This document shows positions 16,249 through 24,107 of a stretch of 64,000 nucleotides of DNA, piece after piece. Source of the DNA: an uncultured Eubacteriales bacterium. Lineage in GTDB: Bacteria; Bacillota; Clostridia; Oscillospirales; CAG-272. How positions within the stretch are numbered: position 1 is the first letter of the stretch; the number at the start of each line of letters is the position of its first letter. The position numbers and the translations under genes are program-made. The notes beneath the pieces are model-generated. The model saw only the letters and a program-made list of their open reading frames with translations, made no database searches and was not told the origin of the DNA. Where the stretch lies: positions 1-64,000 of the forward strand of contig CAKSER010000002.1 in assembly GCA_934447715.1 (NCBI GenBank). The letters are read 5' to 3'.

Positions 16249-16641
16249 TTACTTACTGTATTTTCTGAACGCCGTAACGATCGCCTGCTGCGGCAGGTCT
16301 TCGTCGAGCATCTCCGGAATCTGATCCGGCAGAAGGTGATTTGCACCCTTCTGCTTTACGACCTCAAGCCTTACAGCCTCAATCAGCTTTGCAGGCTCGA
16401 CGCCTCTCGGGCATCTTTCAACGCATGCAAAGCAGGAAAGACATTTAAAAATCGACTTTGAGCTCATAAGCTCTTCGATTTTTCCGGTCTCGACCATATA
16501 TACAAACTGATGGGGATGATACTCCATGTTTTCATATGAAGGGCAGGTTGCACTGCACTTTCCGCATCTCATGCACTTAAGAGGATTAACTCCGCTTTCA
16601 ATAAGGATCTGTTCTCTGATCCTTGCATTCTTGTCTTCCAT
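16249..16641 (-). CDS. hdrC: HdrC-type iron-sulfur subunit
   Basis: 130 residues, soluble, two [4Fe-4S] motifs: CMRCGKCSATCP and CLSCFACVERCP, in the order and spacing of HdrC. There is no membrane cytochrome partner. HdrC links HdrA to HdrB in the complex. Twelve bases separate it from hdrB; GGAGGATC lies before the ATG. Confidence 0.92.
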   Translation of the reverse strand: MEDKNARIREQILIESGVNPLKCMRCGKCSATCPSYENMEYHPHQFVYMVETGKIEELMSSKSIFKCLSCFACVERCPRGVEPAKLIEAVRLEVVKQKGANHLLPDQIPEMLDEDLPQQAIVTAFRKYSK

Positions 16642-16653
16642 TGCAGATCCTCC

Positions 16654-17433
16654 TCATTCAATACCGAGCGCTTCACAGAGAAGCTCGGTGAAATATTTGA
16701 TTTCGATTCCGGAATTGTTGTTCTTTGCAAGATTGTAAAGACAAAGAGGACAGGCTGTAACAACCGTTTCCGCTCCTGCCTCGACTGCACTTTCAAGGAC
16801 AGCCGATGCCATCTTCTTCGGGATATTCTTGTCCTCCATTGTAAGATAGCCCCCGCAGCACTCGTTGCGCATCGGGTAGATAACCGGCTCTGCGCCTATT
16901 GCGCGGATAAAATCCTCGATAATCTTAGGTGATTCCGGATCGTCCATCTGCATGACCTTTCCGGGTCTTAAAAGCAGACATCCGTAGTATGCGGCGATCT
17001 TTCTTCCGGTAAGCGGATTTTTTACCGCCTCCTTCAGCTTGTCAAAGCCGACAACATCGCGCAAAAGCTCAAGATAGTGGATAACCTTTGTCTGACCGAG
17101 ATACGGCTCATCAAGTGCAAGACTGATGTTTGCCTTGTTTGCCATGCTCTCATTTGTCCTTACTTCTTCGTTTACCTGCTTTAAAACGTTGTGGCAAGCG
17201 GAGCAGAGAGTTACAAGATCCTCGTTTCTGTCCCTTGCAGCCGCAAGAGCTCTTACCGAGGACAGCTTGCCTGCGGTTTCGTTCTTTGCGGTTGTATATG
17301 CTCCGCCGCAGCACTGCCAGTTGTCAAGCTCTCTTAAGGTGACTCCGAGCGCCTCTGCGGCTTTTCTTGCAGATATATCCAGTTCCTTTGCTTTTGTTTT
17401 CAGCGTACATCCGGGAAAATAACTGAATGTCAT
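16654..17433 (-). CDS. hdrB: HdrB-type subunit with two complete CCG domains
   Basis: 259 residues. Both Cys-rich CCG domains are complete: Cys 9, 41, 42, 77, 80 and Cys 152, 192, 193, 228, 231, the ligands of the non-cubane [4Fe-4S] clusters of HdrB. This subunit normally reduces a disulfide; in Desulfovibrio the Flx-linked HdrB is thought to act on DsrC. No DsrC or heterodisulfide enzyme is encoded here, so a different acceptor, perhaps the fumarate reductase encoded downstream, is likely. First gene of the ten-gene run. The ribosome site is weak (ATTAAAATG); the start is supported by the natural N-terminus leading into FPGC. Confidence 0.93.
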   Translation of the reverse strand: MTFSYFPGCTLKTKAKELDISARKAAEALGVTLRELDNWQCCGGAYTTAKNETAGKLSSVRALAAARDRNEDLVTLCSACHNVLKQVNEEVRTNESMANKANISLALDEPYLGQTKVIHYLELLRDVVGFDKLKEAVKNPLTGRKIAAYYGCLLLRPGKVMQMDDPESPKIIEDFIRAIGAEPVIYPMRNECCGGYLTMEDKNIPKKMASAVLESAVEAGAETVVTACPLCLYNLAKNNNSGIEIKYFTELLCEALGIE

Positions 17434-17757
17434 TTTAATAACCGTGGCTTTCTAAATAACGAAAGCTTCCTTTCTTGGGGAATTGTTGGCAGCTCTGTGA
17501 CACAAAGCAGCTTTTTGCTCCGCATCACAAAGTCCACCCTGAAAATTCTTCACGCTATTCAATAAATCCGATTTCGGCCGTGACGATCTTCCGCTTAATT
17601 TGCTTGATCCGCTTGATCCGTTTGCAGCTGTCTGCAATCGGTTATAGCCGATCGTAATCAATCACGTTCACACATAATTGCGGCAGGCCGGGCAAATCGC
17701 TTAATATGCCCCGAGCCGATCGTCAGGCCGCAGCGGCAGGATTTTTACCGCCGCGCT
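17434..17757. other. 324-base spacer between fumC and hdrB
   Basis: No gene is supported. It holds a palindrome CTCTGTGACACAAAG (17493-17507), a direct repeat of GCTTGATCC (about 17601-17619) and a GC-rich stretch after fumC with imperfect inverted repeats but no T-run. I found no clear promoter for hdrB, so either it is atypical and regulator-dependent or the run is read through from fumC. Confidence 0.5.
17493..17507. promoter_or_regulatory. Candidate operator palindrome upstream of hdrB
   Basis: CTCTGTGACACAAAG is a near-perfect palindrome (seven-base arms, one mismatch, central A) about 60-75 bases upstream of hdrB. It does not match the Rex, CRP or FNR spacing. Speculative. Confidence 0.25.
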
Positions 17758-19155
17758 TTATTTCTGATTTACCATCTCTTCCGGATGGAAAACCTCATCA
17801 AATCTTTCTTCTGTCAAAAAGCCGAGGGAGACGCACGCTTCCTTTAACGAAATGCCTTCCTTGTATGCTTTTTTGGCGGTTTTTGCAGCATTCTCGTAAC
17901 CGATGTACGGGTTGAGTGCGGTTACAAGCATAAGCGAATTGTGCAGGTTGTGATGCATCTTTTCTCTGTTCGCGGTAATACCGACGGCACAGTTGTTGTT
18001 GAAGGATACCATTACCTCCGCAAGAAGCCTTGCAGACTGTAAGAAGTTGTAGATGCATACCGGCATGAATACATTAAGCTCGAAATTGCCCTGGGATGCT
18101 GCCATACCGACTGCAACATCGTTGCCCATTACCTGAACGGCAACCATCGTAACAGCCTCGCACTGTGTCGGATTGACCTTTCCCGGCATGATCGATGAAC
18201 CCGGCTCGTTTTCCGGTATGAAAATCTCGCCGAGACCGTCTCTCGGACCGCTTGCAAGCCATCTGACGTCGTTTGCAATCTTCATAAGGTCGCACGCAAG
18301 AGCCTTGAGCGCTCCGTGAGCGAAAACAAGCTCGTCTTTCGATGTAAGTGCATGGAATTTGTTCTCGGCAGTTACAAATGTCTTTCCGGTAAGCGCCGAA
18401 ACCGCCTCCGCAACCTTGACATCAAAGCCCTTGGGAGCGTTAAGACCTGTTCCTACGGCAGTTCCGCCGAGAGCAAGCTCCTTAAGCTCGGGGAGTGCAG
18501 CCTCAAGAAGTCTTCTGTCCTTTTCAAGGCTCGATCTCCAGCCGCTGATCTCCTGGGAGAACTTGATAGGTGTTGCATCCTGCAGATGTGTTCTTCCGCT
18601 CTTTACAACGTCGTCGTTTTCCTTTTCGAGACGCTTAAAGGTCGAAATCAGCATATCAAGCGCCGGGAAAACCTTGTTTTCGATTGCAATAACCGCAGAG
18701 ATGTGCATTGCGGTCGGGAAGGTGTCGTTCGACGACTGGCTCATGTTGATATCGTCGTTCGGATGAAGCTTGACTGCAAGTCCTTTTTCCTTTGCAATCT
18801 CGTTTCCTCTGTTGGCGATAACCTCGTTTGCATTCATGTTTGACTGAGTGCCGGATCCTGTCTGCCATACAACAAGGGGAAAATGCTCATTTAACGCACC
18901 GCTTATCACCTCGTCGCATGCCTTCAAGATAAGCTCGAGCTTTTCGTTTGTCATCTTCTCGGGCTTAAGCGAATTGTTTGCAATCGCCGCAGCCTTTTTA
19001 AGTATTCCGAAAGCATGTGTGATTTCTCTCGGCATTGTCTCGATTCCGACGCCGATTTTGAAATTCTCATGGCTTCTCTCGGTCTGCGCAGCCCAATATT
19101 TGTCTGCAGGAACCTTGACCTCACCCATAGAATCATGCTCTATACGGTATTCCAT
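17758..19155 (-). CDS. fumC: Class II fumarate hydratase
   Basis: Interconverts malate and fumarate. 465 residues. FumC rather than aspartase is indicated by VWQTGSGTQSNMNANEV, HPNDDINMSQSSNDTFPTA and the catalytic loop GSSIMPGKVNPTQCEA. The ATG at 19155 is preferred: AGGTGG is five bases upstream, while earlier in-frame GTG and ATG codons overlap or crowd it. It follows the malate dehydrogenase-like gene across a spacer with a 12-base hairpin and precedes the hdr-flx-frd run, so its product, fumarate, is the substrate of the reductase encoded there. Confidence 0.94.
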   Translation of the reverse strand: MEYRIEHDSMGEVKVPADKYWAAQTERSHENFKIGVGIETMPREITHAFGILKKAAAIANNSLKPEKMTNEKLELILKACDEVISGALNEHFPLVVWQTGSGTQSNMNANEVIANRGNEIAKEKGLAVKLHPNDDINMSQSSNDTFPTAMHISAVIAIENKVFPALDMLISTFKRLEKENDDVVKSGRTHLQDATPIKFSQEISGWRSSLEKDRRLLEAALPELKELALGGTAVGTGLNAPKGFDVKVAEAVSALTGKTFVTAENKFHALTSKDELVFAHGALKALACDLMKIANDVRWLASGPRDGLGEIFIPENEPGSSIMPGKVNPTQCEAVTMVAVQVMGNDVAVGMAASQGNFELNVFMPVCIYNFLQSARLLAEVMVSFNNNCAVGITANREKMHHNLHNSLMLVTALNPYIGYENAAKTAKKAYKEGISLKEACVSLGFLTEERFDEVFHPEEMVNQK

Positions 19156-19176
19156 CATAACCACCTAACCTTTCAC

Positions 19177-19206
19177 GAGGCAGAGACGAAAAAACGCCCC
19201 TGCCTC
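19177..19206 (-). other. Long hairpin in the mdh-fumC spacer
   Basis: Twelve-base stem (19177-19188 with 19195-19206, two G-T pairs in RNA) closed by a six-T loop on the minus strand. No T-run follows, so it is not a normal terminator; it may protect or process the mdh-fumC transcript. Confidence 0.5.
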
Positions 19207-19228
19207 AATAAATTTCATATTCCTTTAT

Positions 19229-20191
19229 TTATATGCTGAAACGTAAAATATCCAGCTGAGAGATAACATGGCGAAGCTCGTCGGCACTGGACTGCAGGCG
19301 CTTGATCTCATAATCGGTAAGCGGAGAGATAATCTTTCCGTTTGTACCGTGTCTTCCCACAACGTTCAGAGTGCTGAGGCATACCCCGTCGATTCCGTAT
19401 TCTCCGTGAAGCATTGTCGAAACCGGAAGAATAGTATCGGTGTTCGAGAAAATGCACTTGCACATGTGACATACAGACATTGCAATCGCATAATATGTCG
19501 CGCCCTTGCAGCCGATGATCTTTCCGCCGGAATCGCGGACATACTTTTCTATTTCATCCTTGTCAAGCGGTGTACTGCATCTTCCCTGTGCAACAGCTCT
19601 TTCGTCGAATTTCTCGACCGGGATGTTCGAGACGTTTACCATCGACCACGGCACAAAGGATGAATCTCCGTGCTCGCCGAATACGCAGGCGTGTATGTTC
19701 TGCGCATTGACAGAATATCTCTGCGCAAGTGCTTCACGCAGTCTCGAGGTGTCGAGAATCGTTCCCGAGCCGATTATCTTATCCTCCGGAATCGAGGATA
19801 CCTTGTTGAAGACATATGTAAGAATGTCAACCGGGTTGCTGACGATAACGAATGTAGCTTCCGGAACATATCTTTCGAGATTCGGAATGATGTTCTTCAT
19901 TATGTCGACGTTGACCTGAGCAAGCTCAAGACGCGACTGACCGGGCTTTCTTGCAATACCGGATGTGATAATGACAGTGTCAGATCCCTTGGCATCGCTG
20001 TAATCGCCTTCGTTTATAACGACCGGAGAAAAGAACGGAACGCCCTGACGGATATCCATCGCTTCTCCTTCGGCTTTCTTCTTGTTGATATCAATTATTA
20101 CTATTTCGGATGCTACCGAGCAGATTGAAAGCGTATACGCAATTGTCGCTCCGACGCTTCCGGCACCTATAATTGTAATTTTTCTTCCCAT
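19229..20191 (-). CDS. LDH-family dehydrogenase, probable malate dehydrogenase
   Basis: 320-residue NAD-dependent 2-hydroxyacid dehydrogenase. Rossmann motif GAGSVGATIAY, NPVDILTYV, DTSRLR (substrate Arg) and GEHGDS (catalytic His) are all present. Overall it resembles L-lactate dehydrogenases, but the mobile loop reads GIARKPGQSR: the residue equivalent to Gln102, which selects pyruvate in LDH, is Arg, as in malate dehydrogenases. In Bacillus LDH the Q102R change is known to convert specificity to oxaloacetate. With fumC directly downstream, malate dehydrogenase is the better call. It has a good promoter, twin palindromes upstream, and AAGGAGCC as ribosome site. Confidence 0.82.
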   Translation of the reverse strand: MGRKITIIGAGSVGATIAYTLSICSVASEIVIIDINKKKAEGEAMDIRQGVPFFSPVVINEGDYSDAKGSDTVIITSGIARKPGQSRLELAQVNVDIMKNIIPNLERYVPEATFVIVSNPVDILTYVFNKVSSIPEDKIIGSGTILDTSRLREALAQRYSVNAQNIHACVFGEHGDSSFVPWSMVNVSNIPVEKFDERAVAQGRCSTPLDKDEIEKYVRDSGGKIIGCKGATYYAIAMSVCHMCKCIFSNTDTILPVSTMLHGEYGIDGVCLSTLNVVGRHGTNGKIISPLTDYEIKRLQSSADELRHVISQLDILRFSI

Positions 20192-20238
20192 TATAAAGGC
20201 TCCTTATTGGCAAAAACAAATTTTTATCAATTTATCAC

Positions 20239-20267
20239 AGTATATCAAACATCGGCGCGATTTGCAA
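20239..20267 (-). promoter_or_regulatory. Promoter of the malate dehydrogenase-like gene
   Basis: Minus-strand TTGCAA (20267-20262), 17-base spacer, TATACT (20244-20239) in the extended form TGATATACT. The leader is about 45 bases. Confidence 0.75.
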
Positions 20268-20278
20268 ATACAAAATCA

Positions 20279-20306
20279 GAATATCGATATTCTTTTATCG
20301 ATAAAA
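20279..20306. promoter_or_regulatory. Two adjacent perfect 14-base palindromes (operator candidate)
   Basis: GAATATCGATATTC (20279-20292) directly abuts TTTTATCGATAAAA (20293-20306). Both are perfect palindromes sharing the core ATCGAT, with centres 14 bases apart. They lie just upstream of the -35 box, about -54 and -68 from the expected transcription start, a typical activator position. The rest of the spacer to 20456 shows nothing else. Confidence 0.5.
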
Positions 20307-20456
20307 AAACATCAACACAATTCGATTTTTTTATGCATTTTTGTCAAAGACATCGGCTCGAAAACGTCAGATATCCCGATTTTTCGGTAAAAAAGTTTCT
20401 CAAAACAGGCGATACATCACTTTTGGTTATTGCCGCAATTCAATTTAGTTATGATC

Positions 20457-20494
20457 AAAAAATACCGGAAACGGCAATCACCGTCCCGGTATTT
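20457..20494 (-). terminator. Terminator after the AAA ATPase gene
   Basis: Imperfect stem AAATACCGG...CCGGTATTT with ACGG/CCGT continuing inside, followed on the minus strand by six T (complement of A at 20457-20462). Confidence 0.75.
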
Positions 20495-20532
20495 AAAATC
20501 ATGTTAAATGGGTTAAATTAGCCAGCTGCAGG

Positions 20533-22593
20533 TCAGATGTTGAAAGCCTTGACCCCAAAGCCGTACATGTCCTCCGGCCTTACCTTGGTCGCTGTTATAA
20601 TCACCTGCGTTCCGCCAAACGACATGTCGCCGAGATACCGCGTCACCGTCTCAAATCTTGCGTCGTCAAGCCGTGTAAGACAGTCGTCGAGAATTATCGG
20701 CGGCTTTGATTTTGCAGGCATAAGCGCAGCTGCGGCAAGCCTTATGCAGAGGTAGACAATGTCGAGCATCGCTCCGCTGATCATCGAAACATCGATCTGA
20801 CGGCCGGATGAAAAAATAACTATCCGCCTGTCGCGCGCAAGCCCGATTCCGGTATATCTGCCGCCGGTAAACCTTGCAATATAGTCGCTTGAAACAGAAA
20901 GAAGCTCCGGCAGCCTGCTGTCGTCAAGACCGAGCTCCTCCGAACGCATTTCGGATATCGCAAGATCATATGCAGACCGAAGCTGCCTTACCTGCTTCAG
21001 CTCCTCCTTTATTGTATAAAGCCGCTCGGATGCCTCAGCCGGAGACCTTGATTTCAAGCTTTCTCCCTCGGCAAGCCTGCCTTCAAGCTCCTCTTTTTTA
21101 AGCCTTAGCACATCGTTTGACTTTGTAATAAACTCATATTCCCTTGCGGCTCTCTGCACATCAAAATCACGCGGAAGCGGAATGTCCGCCCTGCTTTCCG
21201 GCACCGCACTTCTTAACTCCGCAAGCTGCCTTTCGCTTTCGTCAAGCTCGGCTTTAAGAGCGCTTGCCCTTGAAACAAGCTTGTCATATTCAAAAAGAAT
21301 ACCGGATATTTCGTCAATTACCGTATCCGGACTGTCGCCCCACCTTGAATACTGCTCGCACAGCTTCATGCTGCAGGAGGCACGGAGATTTTCCTTTTCG
21401 TTTCTTTTTGCGATAAGCCCCACAAGCTCATTTTGGCGCTCGATTTCAGCCTGAAGATCCCTTCCTTCGCTTTTTTGAACAAGCTCCTTTTTTGCATTAT
21501 GGTACAGCTTGAAGCAAAGCCCGGCAAAAGCCATGATGAGGCCCGTCCCGACAGCCGAAACCGCCGCATAGACAGCATTTGCCGACATAAAGAAAATCGT
21601 TACTATGGCCGCCGGAATCGCAAGAGCGCAGAGAAGCATTCCGATTATAAAAAGATACCCGAGCCGATGCCTTCTTTTGGCACCACCTCTTCTGCTGTTC
21701 GGGTCGAGAGCCTGTATTCTGAAATCAAGCTCACTCACTTCCCTGTCGCATTCGTCAATATTTTTTGAAAGCTCCTTGAGATTTTCAAGATATGCCCTGT
21801 CGGGGAAAAACCCGTTTTTCTGCTTTTGCTCGCGGAACTCGGCACAGGTGCCTACGCTTTCTTCATAATCCCTTAAAAGCTCCCCGACCTGCTCGCCGAG
21901 CTTTCTTTCAAGCTTTACTGCATATGCCTCGGTCTGCTTTGAAAGGGTGTCAAGCTTTTTTTCGTTTTCCTTTATCCTGCTCTCGGTATCCTTAAGCCTT
22001 CCGTCAAGTTCCAAAAGCCCCGATGTATAAACAGACAGCCTTGAAAGCTCCTCCTCGGTGCTGCTTTTTTCGCCTTCAAGCGGATACAGCTTCTCGTTTT
22101 CAAGACGCAGCTTCTGATCCTCAAGCGTTCTTATTATCTGCCTTATTTCGCTTTTTTCGTCCTGCGATGCAATAAGAGCGCCTGCAGCATCCCTGATTGC
22201 CTCCGAGCTTAGCTCTCTTCCGCTCTGCTGATCAAGATAGCAGGCAGCTTTAAATTCTTCCTTTGAAATTCCGAGAAGAGCCTTTCCCGGCTCGATTCCG
22301 GAAAAGCACTTTTTGCCGTTTACGACATTTACAATCGAGCATCTGTCCTTTTCGTCGTCAAGCACACGCTCGATCCGGTATTTGTCCTCGCCGCACCTGA
22401 CCGTCATGCTACCTGCCGCTCCGCCGTTTTCATAAACCGAGCCGCTTTTCCCGTACAGCATGAAATATATAAACGAAAGCACGGTGCTCTTGCCCGACTC
22501 GTTGTCGCCCATTATAAGAGAGTAGCTGTCAAGCTCGAGAGAAAAGCCGCTGAATTTACCGTATTTTACAATATTGATTCTTTCAATACGCAT
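20533..22593 (-). CDS. YhaN/SbcC-like AAA ATPase with internal membrane segments
   Basis: 686 residues. Walker A GDNESGKST (29-37) is followed by long coiled coils, two hydrophobic segments in the middle of the coil (the second and third hundred residues: LGYLFIIGMLLCALAIP and a following one), then the ABC-type signature SGAMLDIVYLC and Walker B PPIILDDCLTRLDD. This matches the YhaN branch of SMC/Rad50-like ATPases, but is shorter than YhaN itself (about 960). A YhaM/SbcD-type nuclease partner is not adjacent; the upstream neighbour is galK, 64 bases away. Role in DNA repair or envelope processes is unproven. Confidence 0.75.
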   Translation of the reverse strand: MRIERINIVKYGKFSGFSLELDSYSLIMGDNESGKSTVLSFIYFMLYGKSGSVYENGGAAGSMTVRCGEDKYRIERVLDDEKDRCSIVNVVNGKKCFSGIEPGKALLGISKEEFKAACYLDQQSGRELSSEAIRDAAGALIASQDEKSEIRQIIRTLEDQKLRLENEKLYPLEGEKSSTEEELSRLSVYTSGLLELDGRLKDTESRIKENEKKLDTLSKQTEAYAVKLERKLGEQVGELLRDYEESVGTCAEFREQKQKNGFFPDRAYLENLKELSKNIDECDREVSELDFRIQALDPNSRRGGAKRRHRLGYLFIIGMLLCALAIPAAIVTIFFMSANAVYAAVSAVGTGLIMAFAGLCFKLYHNAKKELVQKSEGRDLQAEIERQNELVGLIAKRNEKENLRASCSMKLCEQYSRWGDSPDTVIDEISGILFEYDKLVSRASALKAELDESERQLAELRSAVPESRADIPLPRDFDVQRAAREYEFITKSNDVLRLKKEELEGRLAEGESLKSRSPAEASERLYTIKEELKQVRQLRSAYDLAISEMRSEELGLDDSRLPELLSVSSDYIARFTGGRYTGIGLARDRRIVIFSSGRQIDVSMISGAMLDIVYLCIRLAAAALMPAKSKPPIILDDCLTRLDDARFETVTRYLGDMSFGGTQVIITATKVRPEDMYGFGVKAFNI

Positions 22594-22657
22594 AAGATGC
22601 AGCCCCCTCCCGAATTTTATTTTTTAGTTGTGTTGTAAACCGCCGAGCCGAACGCCC

Positions 22658-23944
22658 TTACAGCACTCTGATTGCACCCAGCGGTCTTACAAAAAGCAGC
22701 TTGCAAGCGCCGTCTCCGAACACCGAGTCGATTGCCTTTACATAGTCACCTACGTTTTCTGTCGGAACAAATGCCTGAATCGTTCCGGCAAAGCCGCCGC
22801 CGTGAACTCTCCACGCCGACCTTCTTTCGGTGTGCGAAAGAACCTGCTCGGAGATCGCAAGCGCAAGAGAAAGCCCCTGCTCTGCCGGATTCTTTGTTGT
22901 ATATACGTTCTGTAAATACATAAACGACGATCTTCCCGACTCCTTTACAAGCTCAAGGAAGAGATCGAAATTATCCTCCTTTAAGGCAGCCGCCTGCTTT
23001 TCGACTCTGCCGTTTTCGTTGATAAAATGAATTGCTCTTAAAAGCGCCCTGTCGCCGAGCTTTTCTCTTATTTCGGATGCCCTTGAAAGAAGCTCGTCAA
23101 AGGTAAGCCCTCTCAGCACCTCTTTATTAAACAGCTTTGCAACAGATTTCATCTCTGTCGGAAGCGCGGCATATTCTGCATTGAGATCGGCATGATTTCC
23201 ACCGGTGTCGGTAATGCAGAGCGTATAGCCCTTTCCTCTCAGATCGAAATCGACCTTTTCGATTTTTGCCGCATCCGGATCCTCAAAATCGATTTCGGCA
23301 AAGCCGCCTACCGCGCACGCGGTCTGGTCCATAAGTCCGCAGGGCTTTCCGAACCACTTGTTCTCAGCATACTGCGCGATCCTTGCAATCTCGGGGTTTT
23401 CAACACTTCCGCCGTTATAAAGATAATTAAGTATCGTTCCGATCATGACCTCAAAGGCGGCAGACGAAGAAAGTCCCGATCCCTTAAGCACCGATGAGGT
23501 CGTATATGCGTCAAAGCCGCCTGCTTTGTGACCGTTAAGAACCATTCCTCTGCACATTCCGGAAATCAGAGCCTCGGATGTAAAAAATCTGCTTTCGTCC
23601 GGCTCTTTACTGTCAGAGCGGCAGACATCCTCGTCAAAGCCCTCACTTTTTACTCTTACTAAGCTGTCGCCGTTTGCCGCCGCGACAGCGATTATATCAA
23701 GATCGATTGCCGCAGCAATAACCTTGCCGTGATTGTGGTCTGTGTGATTTCCCGACACCTCTGTTCTTCCGGGAACCGAAAGAATAAAGACATCCCTGTC
23801 CTTTCCGTAAAGGCTTTCAAACTCAGAAAGCGCATTTATATATCTTTTCCTCTGAAAATCAACATTTTCCCTGCCGTAAAGCAGAACAAGCTTTTCATCA
23901 AGCTCGCCGGATTTGATTTTTCCAACCATTTGTACCGTATTCAT
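22658..23944 (-). CDS. galK: Galactokinase family GHMP kinase
   Basis: Phosphorylates galactose at C1 in the Leloir pathway. 428 residues with the three GHMP motifs: GRTEVSGNHTDHNHG (substrate and sugar binding), LKGSGLSSSAAFE (ATP loop) and WRVHGGGFAGTIQAF. The first motif is the NHTDHNHG variant common in Clostridia rather than GEHTDYNGG; related kinases for other sugars remain possible. No galT or galE neighbour. GGAGGG lies eight bases before the ATG. Divergent from the lytic transglycosylase gene. Confidence 0.85.
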   Translation of the reverse strand: MNTVQMVGKIKSGELDEKLVLLYGRENVDFQRKRYINALSEFESLYGKDRDVFILSVPGRTEVSGNHTDHNHGKVIAAAIDLDIIAVAAANGDSLVRVKSEGFDEDVCRSDSKEPDESRFFTSEALISGMCRGMVLNGHKAGGFDAYTTSSVLKGSGLSSSAAFEVMIGTILNYLYNGGSVENPEIARIAQYAENKWFGKPCGLMDQTACAVGGFAEIDFEDPDAAKIEKVDFDLRGKGYTLCITDTGGNHADLNAEYAALPTEMKSVAKLFNKEVLRGLTFDELLSRASEIREKLGDRALLRAIHFINENGRVEKQAAALKEDNFDLFLELVKESGRSSFMYLQNVYTTKNPAEQGLSLALAISEQVLSHTERRSAWRVHGGGFAGTIQAFVPTENVGDYVKAIDSVFGDGACKLLFVRPLGAIRVL

Positions 23945-24057
23945 CTCATTATCCCTCCGGACTCGTTTTTTCGTCTATCTTTACCTGCTGTAATTTGTAG
24001 CATTTTTATAAAAATAGAAAATATTTCCTTATTCTGACATTATTTTCCTGCCGATGC

Positions 24058-24066
24058 TGATATAAT
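24058..24066 (+). promoter_or_regulatory. Extended -10 upstream of the transglycosylase gene
   Basis: TGATATAAT without a good -35 at normal spacing (CTGACA lies 21 bases upstream). Leader of about 35 bases. Confidence 0.45.
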
Positions 24067-24107
24067 CAACAATATAAATCGATTAACATCGAAAGGGGAT
24101 TATATTT

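Noticed and set aside
17452..17661. A 69-residue minus-strand frame in the fumC-hdrB spacer
   Set aside because: No ribosome site and no recognisable sequence; it spans the repeats of the spacer.
17758..19155. Aspartate ammonia-lyase instead of fumarase
   Set aside because: The TGSGTQSNMNANEV and PNDDINMSQSSNDTFPTA stretches are those of FumC.
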